Positions 1-3,791 of a stretch of DNA of 5,729 bases are shown piece after piece; positions within the stretch are counted from its first letter, which is position 1; every line of letters starts with the position of its first letter. The DNA comes from Chloroflexota bacterium (GTDB taxonomy: Bacteria > Chloroflexota > Anaerolineae > Aggregatilineales > UBA3940): NCBI GenBank assembly GCA_011051745.1, contig DRKO01000057.1, positions 1-5,729 on the forward strand. The letters are read 5' to 3'. The notes under the pieces are model-generated. The model had not been told where the DNA came from, ran no database searches, and saw nothing but the letters and a program-made list of their open reading frames with translations. The translations under genes were made by a program, and so were the position numbers.

Positions 1-601
1 CAGCGGCCATCACGGCCACCGCCAGACCAGCCATGTAATGTGCCCCAACCGCCAGAGCCGTCGCCAGTACAGATGCGCTCCACAGCATCACCGCCCGCCA
101 GCGAGGGCCTTTCTGTGGTATCTGGCGAGGCGGCAGGGGGAACCATCGCAGCCACAGAACGGCCAGCAGCAGGAGAAAAAACTGGACGTAGACGTAGTGC
201 TTGACCTCCCGGCTGTAGTAGACCTGCATCGGCGCAACGGCCATCAGGAGAGCCGTCAGGAGAGAAGCTCCGTGCCCCACCCGGAGCATCCGCGCCAGCC
301 GGGCGCTCAGCGCCACACACAGCACTCCCAGCCAGACGCTCAGCAGGCGGGCGGTGAAAGCTGTCGTTCCCATCAGGCGCAGCCAGCCCCCCAGCAAAAC
401 GCGGTAGGCGGGCGGATTGGTGTCCTGCCAGAGGATATGAAAACGCAGGATGTCGGACAGGGGGAAGCGGGCGAATGTCAGGCTGACCCCTTCATCAAAC
501 CAGAGGGCACGGGCGTCCAGCCAGAGCAGGCGCAGCCCGGCGGCCAGTAGAAGAATTACCGGCATCAGCCACAGGCCGGGGGAGTTTCGTCGGTGGGTCA
601 C
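1..601 (-). CDS. GT39/PMT-like membrane glycosyltransferase, N-terminal part (cut by left edge)
   Basis: Read on the minus strand from GTG at 601-599, the frame stays open to the window edge, giving 200 residues; the C-terminal part is missing. The product resembles GT-C fold integral membrane glycosyltransferases (PMT/ArnT/GT39 type), which move a sugar from a polyprenyl-phosphate donor to a protein or lipid outside the cytoplasmic membrane. Visible motifs are a first membrane helix at about residues 10-28, then LWFDEGVS (33-40) with the acidic pair D36-E37 expected in the first external loop, NPPAY (62-66), and YYSREVKHYV (128-137), which matches the family's SREaR-Y segment. Further hydrophobic helices lie at about 85-100, 111-126, 139-153 and 172-200. 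The start is limited by an in-frame TGA at 622-620. No ATG precedes the conserved region, and GTG is the first start codon after that stop. Acceptor and sugar cannot be told. It is divergent from the kinase homologue. The family call is firm; the substrate is unknown. Confidence 0.85.
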   Translation of the reverse strand, partial: MTHRRNSPGLWLMPVILLLAAGLRLLWLDARALWFDEGVSLTFARFPLSDILRFHILWQDTNPPAYRVLLGGWLRLMGTTAFTARLLSVWLGVLCVALSARLARMLRVGHGASLLTALLMAVAPMQVYYSREVKHYVYVQFFLLLLAVLWLRWFPLPPRQIPQKGPRWRAVMLWSASVLATALAVGAHYMAGLAVAVMAA

Positions 602-607
602 GGGGCA

Positions 608-637
608 AGTATAACCCCCTCACCGGCAGGCTGCCAG
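608..637 (-). promoter_or_regulatory. Candidate sigma-70-type promoter of the glycosyltransferase gene
   Basis: On the minus strand TATACT (613-608) matches five of six bases of the -10 consensus. CTGGCA (637-632) matches four of six bases of the -35 consensus at an 18-bp spacing. The -10 ends only six bases before the GTG, so transcription would begin at or next to the start codon and the mRNA would be leaderless. The alternative is a promoter further upstream using the purine run GAGGGGG (621-615) as a distant ribosome binding site. The -10 is convincing, the -35 weak. Confidence 0.45.
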
Positions 638-651
638 ACCGGCACTCTGCC
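625..651. promoter_or_regulatory. Tandem 11-bp palindromes GGCA-N3-TGCC, candidate operator pair
   Basis: GGCAGGCTGCC (625-635) and GGCACTCTGCC (641-651) share the pattern GGCA-NN-CTGCC. Their starts are 16 bp apart in the region between two divergent genes. The first overlaps the proposed -35 of the glycosyltransferase promoter. Further half-sites in the same gap are GGCA at 604-607 and TGCC-G-GGCA at 687-695. Dyad symmetry, pairing and overlap with a promoter are what a dimeric regulator's operator looks like, but no regulator is recognisable from the site and the short arms could arise by chance in GC-rich DNA. Confidence 0.35.
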
Positions 652-703
652 CCGGATCGAGGGTTTCTCCAGCCGCCGGGTAACCATGCCGGGCAGAACA
701 CGG

Positions 704-709
704 TATACT
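704..709 (+). promoter_or_regulatory. Candidate -10 element of the kinase-homologue gene
   Basis: TATACT at 704-709 is the same hexamer as that of the glycosyltransferase and folC promoters. Transcription would start near 716, leaving a leader of about 39 nt that contains the purine-rich ribosome binding site. The -35 region is poor: TAACCA at 681-686 with a 17-bp spacer matches three of six bases, so an activator or another sigma factor may be needed. Confidence 0.4.
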
Positions 710-754
710 TCCCAGCCGGGGAGAGCGTTTTACAGGAGAGGGAAGCACGGGACC

Positions 755-2122
755 ATGTCGGACGGTCGCAAATTCTGGTCTTGGGAGAATCTCGCAACTT
801 ATTTGCTTCACAGGTTTCTTATCATCCCCCTGGATGATCCTCTGGAGGTGCGGCGCGGACGAATCGCCATCATCCTGACCGCTATCATCCTCTCTGCGGG
901 CGTCATTAATCTGATCCACCGGGGCACGATGATGTTCCTCCATCCGGAGCCGTTCCACGGCGAGAACTGGACGCTAACGGGGTTGATCATACGCTTCATC
1001 GCTCTGGGCGGAGTTGTCATCGGCGCAGCCCGGCAGGGCGAGGTGAAGCTGGCGTCTCTTCTGCTCCTTGTGAGTATGGCGACCTCGGTAGGCGGGCTCT
1101 CGCTTATTTACGGGATACATGGCACGCCTCAGATTACCGTTGTGCTGTGGCTGACGTTTCTGGTCTTTTCAGCCGGACTGTTGGCCGGACCCGGCTGGGG
1201 GTTGCTTCTGGGTTTGATCTGCGGACTGGCCGAGGCAGTGGCGGTGAGCGTTTTCTGGCCGGAGATGGGTTCCGGCCTGATCATGAGCCTCTTTGTCTTC
1301 AACCTGACGTTCGGGCTCAGTGCCTGGTTCTTCGCCGGTTCGCTGGAGCAGACGCTGGCAGCCGGGGATCATCTGAAGCAGGAAGCCGCGACGGCCCGGC
1401 AATTGACCAGAGAAATCGCCAAACTGCATCAGGATGCGATGGCGCGGGCCAGCCGGGAACTCAGGACGCCGCTTGATCTGACGCGGGCATGGGTGGATGT
1501 TCTGGGAAGGGAGGAGGAGAACCTCAGCCCGGCTGGCCGGGAGGCGCTTGCCATGATCCAGAGGAATATCCACGAGCTGGGCAGTCTGGCAGACAAGATG
1601 CGCCAGATTTCACGTCTGGAGGCCCTCCGCCAGAATCCGGCTCAGGAGACTTTCTCCCTCTCGGAGCTGCTGTACAGTCTGGTTGAGAACTTCGCGCCGC
1701 TGGCGGCGTACAAAGGTCTGCGCTTCCGCTGCTATCTTGACCCCCGCCTGCCCGATCAGATACGGGGTGATCCGGACGCCCTGCGCTATATCATCTGGAG
1801 GCTGGTTTATAACGCCCTTCGCTTCACTCAGGAAGGCAGCATAAGCATCCGTGTTGGGCCGGAAGGGCCCGATCGGTGGAGCATCTACATCAGCAATAGC
1901 GGCCCGGGGTTTCGGAAGAAGTTCCAGCACCGTATCTTCGAGCCGTTTTTCCGCCTGCGCCCACCCGGCGTCTGGGCTCAGGGGGGCCCGGGGCTGGGGC
2001 TAACGCTCGTCAGGGAGCTGGTGCGCACGATGGAGGGGGAGATCAATCTGGAGAGCGAGCCGGGCCAGAGCACAACCTTTGTCGTCACTCTACCTCTGCT
2101 GAACGAGCATCGCGCCTCCTGA
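755..2122 (+). CDS. Six-TM sensor histidine kinase homologue, probable pseudokinase
   Basis: The protein has 455 residues. Six hydrophobic helices (about 37-55, 73-91, 98-120, 126-146, 148-168, 173-195) are followed by a linker helix, a HisKA-type dimerisation helix pair (about 218-290) and an HATPase_c domain (about 320-450). The phosphoacceptor motif, normally SHELRTPL, reads SRELRTPL: His is Arg234, codon CGG. Glu235 and Thr238 of the phosphatase-type ExxT motif remain. In the ATPase domain Asn353 (N box), IFEPFFRL (F box), GLGL (413-416) and the final strand are kept, but the G1 box reads NSGPG, with Asn381 in place of the adenine-contacting Asp. Autophosphorylation is therefore unlikely, while a phosphatase or scaffold role remains possible (inference). 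ATG 755 is chosen because GGAGAGGGAAG lies just upstream and TATACT at 704 precedes it; an in-frame extension to 593 would run through these signals. No response regulator is adjacent and the signal sensed is unknown. Confidence 0.88.
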   Translation: MSDGRKFWSWENLATYLLHRFLIIPLDDPLEVRRGRIAIILTAIILSAGVINLIHRGTMMFLHPEPFHGENWTLTGLIIRFIALGGVVIGAARQGEVKLASLLLLVSMATSVGGLSLIYGIHGTPQITVVLWLTFLVFSAGLLAGPGWGLLLGLICGLAEAVAVSVFWPEMGSGLIMSLFVFNLTFGLSAWFFAGSLEQTLAAGDHLKQEAATARQLTREIAKLHQDAMARASRELRTPLDLTRAWVDVLGREEENLSPAGREALAMIQRNIHELGSLADKMRQISRLEALRQNPAQETFSLSELLYSLVENFAPLAAYKGLRFRCYLDPRLPDQIRGDPDALRYIIWRLVYNALRFTQEGSISIRVGPEGPDRWSIYISNSGPGFRKKFQHRIFEPFFRLRPPGVWAQGGPGLGLTLVRELVRTMEGEINLESEPGQSTTFVVTLPLLNEHRAS

Positions 2123-2128
2123 AAAGCG

Positions 2129-2156
2129 TTGCCACTTCCCGGAAGGGGTGTATACT
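2129..2156 (+). promoter_or_regulatory. folC promoter, TTGCCA-16-TATACT
   Basis: TTGCCA (2129-2134) and TATACT (2151-2156) each match five of six bases of the sigma-70-type consensus with a 16-bp spacer. This is the best promoter in the window. It begins six bases after the kinase-homologue stop codon, so folC probably has its own transcript starting near 2163, with a leader of about 120 nt. Confidence 0.65.
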
Positions 2157-2163
2157 CCTGATC

Positions 2164-2286
2164 AATCATCAAACTGCGAGGGAAGCGGGGAAAGCCGTCC
2201 GGTGAATGGCTCCCCTTCTCCTCGCCGGTAAGCCCCTCGCGGCTGGATCAGCCCGGCGGAGGCTTACTTAGAAAGCGCAACCTGAC
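2164..2286 (+). promoter_or_regulatory. Structured folC leader with two competing folds, class unknown
   Basis: Fold A closes with a 9-bp helix, 2174-2182 with 2234-2242 (one G-U pair). Inside it is a hairpin of GGGG (2187-2190) and AGCC (2193-2196) with GGCTCCCC (2208-2215), with bulged AA and an 11-nt loop. Fold B is one long hairpin, 2228-2267: GTAAG/CTTAC, CCTC/GAGG, GC/GC and GGCTG/CAGCC around a GAT loop. The two share 2234-2242 and exclude each other. Fold B also hides GGAGG (2258-2262), though that lies 24 nt from the folC ATG and is too far to be its normal ribosome binding site. No U-run follows fold B, so it is not an intrinsic terminator. A 21-codon frame, 2206-2271, lies inside. 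Bits such as GGTGAAT recall known riboswitches, but I could not complete a cobalamin, c-di-AMP, THF or ZTP consensus. Confidence 0.45.
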
Positions 2287-3687
2287 ATGACTTTAACGTA
2301 CCAGCAGGCGCTGGAATATATCTACAGCTTTGACGATCCCTATCTGGCCGCCCTCCGGGATCGGGGCAAGCCTGGATGGGGCCTTTCCACAATCCGGGCG
2401 ATTCTGAACAGGCTTGGCGATCCCCATCTCGCTTATCCGACCGTCCACGTTGCCGGAACCAAGGGCAAAGGCTCGACCTCCGCCTTCATCACGCAGGGGC
2501 TGATCGAATCAGGGTTGAAAACCGGTCTGTACATCTCGCCCCATTTACAGGACTGGCGGGAGCGAATCCAGATCAACCGGCAGTGGATCGGGGAGGAGGC
2601 ACTGGCCCGGCTGGTGGAGGACTTCCAGCCTTACGGAGATCAGATGCCTGATCTGAGCGCCTTTGAGGTGATCACGGCGCTGGCCTTCTGGCACTTTGCC
2701 CGCGAGGGCTGCGATGTGGCCGTGATCGAGGTCGGGCTGGGCGGACGGCTTGACGCTACCAGCGTCGTGGAGCCGGAAGTCGCGGTGCTGACGAGTATCA
2801 GCCTGGATCATACTCAGTTTCTGGGCGATACGGTCGCCCAGATCGCACAGGACAAGTCCGCGATCATCAAGCCGGGCGTGCCCGTCGTCAGCGCTCCTCA
2901 GGTTCCAGAGGCGCAGGCCGCCATTGAGGCCCGCGCGGCGGAGATGGTCAGCCCCCTGATCCTGATCGGGCGGGACTGGCACGTGCAGACGCTCTCCCTG
3001 ACATGGGAGGGCAGCGAGGCGCTCATCGGCGAGGGGGACGATCTACAACGCTACACCGTCGCCCTGCCGGGCGCCTTTCAGGTTGAGAACGCCGCCGTCG
3101 CGCTGGCAACGCTCCGCGAGCTTGAACGCGCCGGTTTGCCGGTCAGGCGGGAAGCCTGGCACGGAGCGCTGGCTCATACACGCTGGCCGGGGCGGCTGGA
3201 GACGATCTCCCGTGAGCCCCGCGTCCTTGTTGATGGGGCGCACAATCCTTACTCAATAAGGCAGTTGCTTGCCTCGCTGGAAATCCTGCTGGAAGGCCGC
3301 TCCCTGAGCGTGGTTTTCGGCTGCATGGCCGACAAAGATATTGACGGGATGCTGGAAGCGTTGCTGCCAGCCGCCCGACAGGTGGTCCTGACGCAGGCCG
3401 ATCATCCCCGTGCCGCCAGCCCTGAGGCTCTGTGGAAGCGGGCGATACAGCAGATACGGGCGGCCCAGCAACAGGGGGCAGACTGGGCCGGGGAGATCAC
3501 TCTGATGCAGGCCGCCGATGTCGGCGGGGCTGTTCGACTGGCGCTCGGCCGTGCGGAACCCGATCAGGTGCTCTGCATCACCGGCTCGCTGGCCGTGGCC
3601 GGAGAGGCCCGGACGGCTCTTCTGGAAGACGACTCCCTGATTACCGCGATCCCTGGTAGATTCAGTGCAGGGCACTCACCAGCCTGA
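2287..3687 (+). CDS. folC: Folylpolyglutamate synthase / dihydrofolate synthase
   Basis: A Mur-ligase-family enzyme of 466 residues, in the usual FolC size range. In the cytoplasm it adds glutamate to reduced folates using ATP and, in bacteria with a single FolC, usually also makes dihydrofolate from dihydropteroate and glutamate. Visible motifs in order: N-terminal YQQALEYIYSF (5-15), P-loop GTKGKGST (57-64), SPHLQDWRERI (84-94), EVGLGGRLDATSVV (148-161), SLDHTQFLGDT (172-182), then IAQDKSAIIKPG with Lys190 at the position of the carbamylated lysine. HTRWPGRLE and DGAHNP (316-321) mark the start of the C-terminal glutamate-binding domain. All key residues look intact. ATG 2287 follows an in-frame TAG at 2269 and gives the normal FolC N-terminus, but no strong Shine-Dalgarno sequence lies just before it. 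It has its own promoter and structured leader; no other folate gene is in the window. Confidence 0.97.
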   Translation: MTLTYQQALEYIYSFDDPYLAALRDRGKPGWGLSTIRAILNRLGDPHLAYPTVHVAGTKGKGSTSAFITQGLIESGLKTGLYISPHLQDWRERIQINRQWIGEEALARLVEDFQPYGDQMPDLSAFEVITALAFWHFAREGCDVAVIEVGLGGRLDATSVVEPEVAVLTSISLDHTQFLGDTVAQIAQDKSAIIKPGVPVVSAPQVPEAQAAIEARAAEMVSPLILIGRDWHVQTLSLTWEGSEALIGEGDDLQRYTVALPGAFQVENAAVALATLRELERAGLPVRREAWHGALAHTRWPGRLETISREPRVLVDGAHNPYSIRQLLASLEILLEGRSLSVVFGCMADKDIDGMLEALLPAARQVVLTQADHPRAASPEALWKRAIQQIRAAQQQGADWAGEITLMQAADVGGAVRLALGRAEPDQVLCITGSLAVAGEARTALLEDDSLITAIPGRFSAGHSPA

Positions 3688-3708
3688 GGGCTATGACCCG
3701 TTTTAGAG

Positions 3709-3724
3709 CAGGGGGTCTCCCCTG
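3709..3724. terminator. GC hairpin after folC, weak terminator candidate
   Basis: CAGGGG (3709-3714) and CCCCTG (3719-3724) form a perfect 6-bp stem with a GTCT loop, 22 bases after the folC stop. No T-run follows on the plus strand, so it is not a standard intrinsic terminator. It may be a 3'-end stabilising hairpin, part of the lon control region, or chance. Confidence 0.25.
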
Positions 3725-3759
3725 AGAACCATTACCACGTTCCACATCATCCTGAGAAC
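3721..3759 (+). repeat. Direct repeat CCTGAGAAC upstream of lon, 30-bp spacing
   Basis: CCTGAGAAC occurs at 3721-3729 and again at 3751-3759, exactly 30 bp apart, or close to three helical turns, so both copies would face the same side of the DNA. They sit 33-71 bp before the lon start codon, where an operator would be expected. CTGAGA (3722-3727) with CATCAT (3745-3750) at 17 bp could be a weak promoter (four of six each). The site does not match CIRCE, HAIR or the LexA box spacing that I know. Confidence 0.35.
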
Positions 3760-3791
3760 GGAAGCGCAGTAGTAAAGCGCACGGAGTGAGT

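Noticed and set aside
38..550. A 170-codon plus-strand open frame opposite the glycosyltransferase
   Set aside because: The translation is Gln-, Pro- and Arg-rich with no domain, while the minus strand of the same stretch encodes conserved GT39-type motifs. It is a shadow frame.
593..754. N-terminal extension of the kinase homologue to ATG 593
   Set aside because: The added 54 residues are Gly-, Pro- and Arg-rich without homology, overlap the divergent gene's start, and would run through a -10 element and a ribosome binding site. ATG 755 fits better.
2131..2150. Intrinsic terminator after the kinase homologue
   Set aside because: CACTTC and GGGGTG can form a short stem with two G-U pairs, but no T-run follows, and the segment is the spacer of the folC promoter.
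2187..2286. Cobalamin, c-di-AMP (ydaO), THF or ZTP riboswitch before folC
   Set aside because: Short pieces such as GGGGAAA and GGTGAAT recall these classes, but the conserved partner segments of each consensus are missing from the leader as I read it. I describe a structured leader without naming a class.
2604..2625. GCTGGTGG, the E. coli Chi octamer, inside folC
   Set aside because: A single octamer in GC-rich coding sequence is expected by chance, and the Chi sequence of this organism is unknown.
3664..3676. Palindrome AGTGC-AGG-GCACT at the 3' end of folC
   Set aside because: It lies in the coding sequence of the FolC tail, has a 3-bp centre and no T-run, and has no partner site, so I could not assign it a role.
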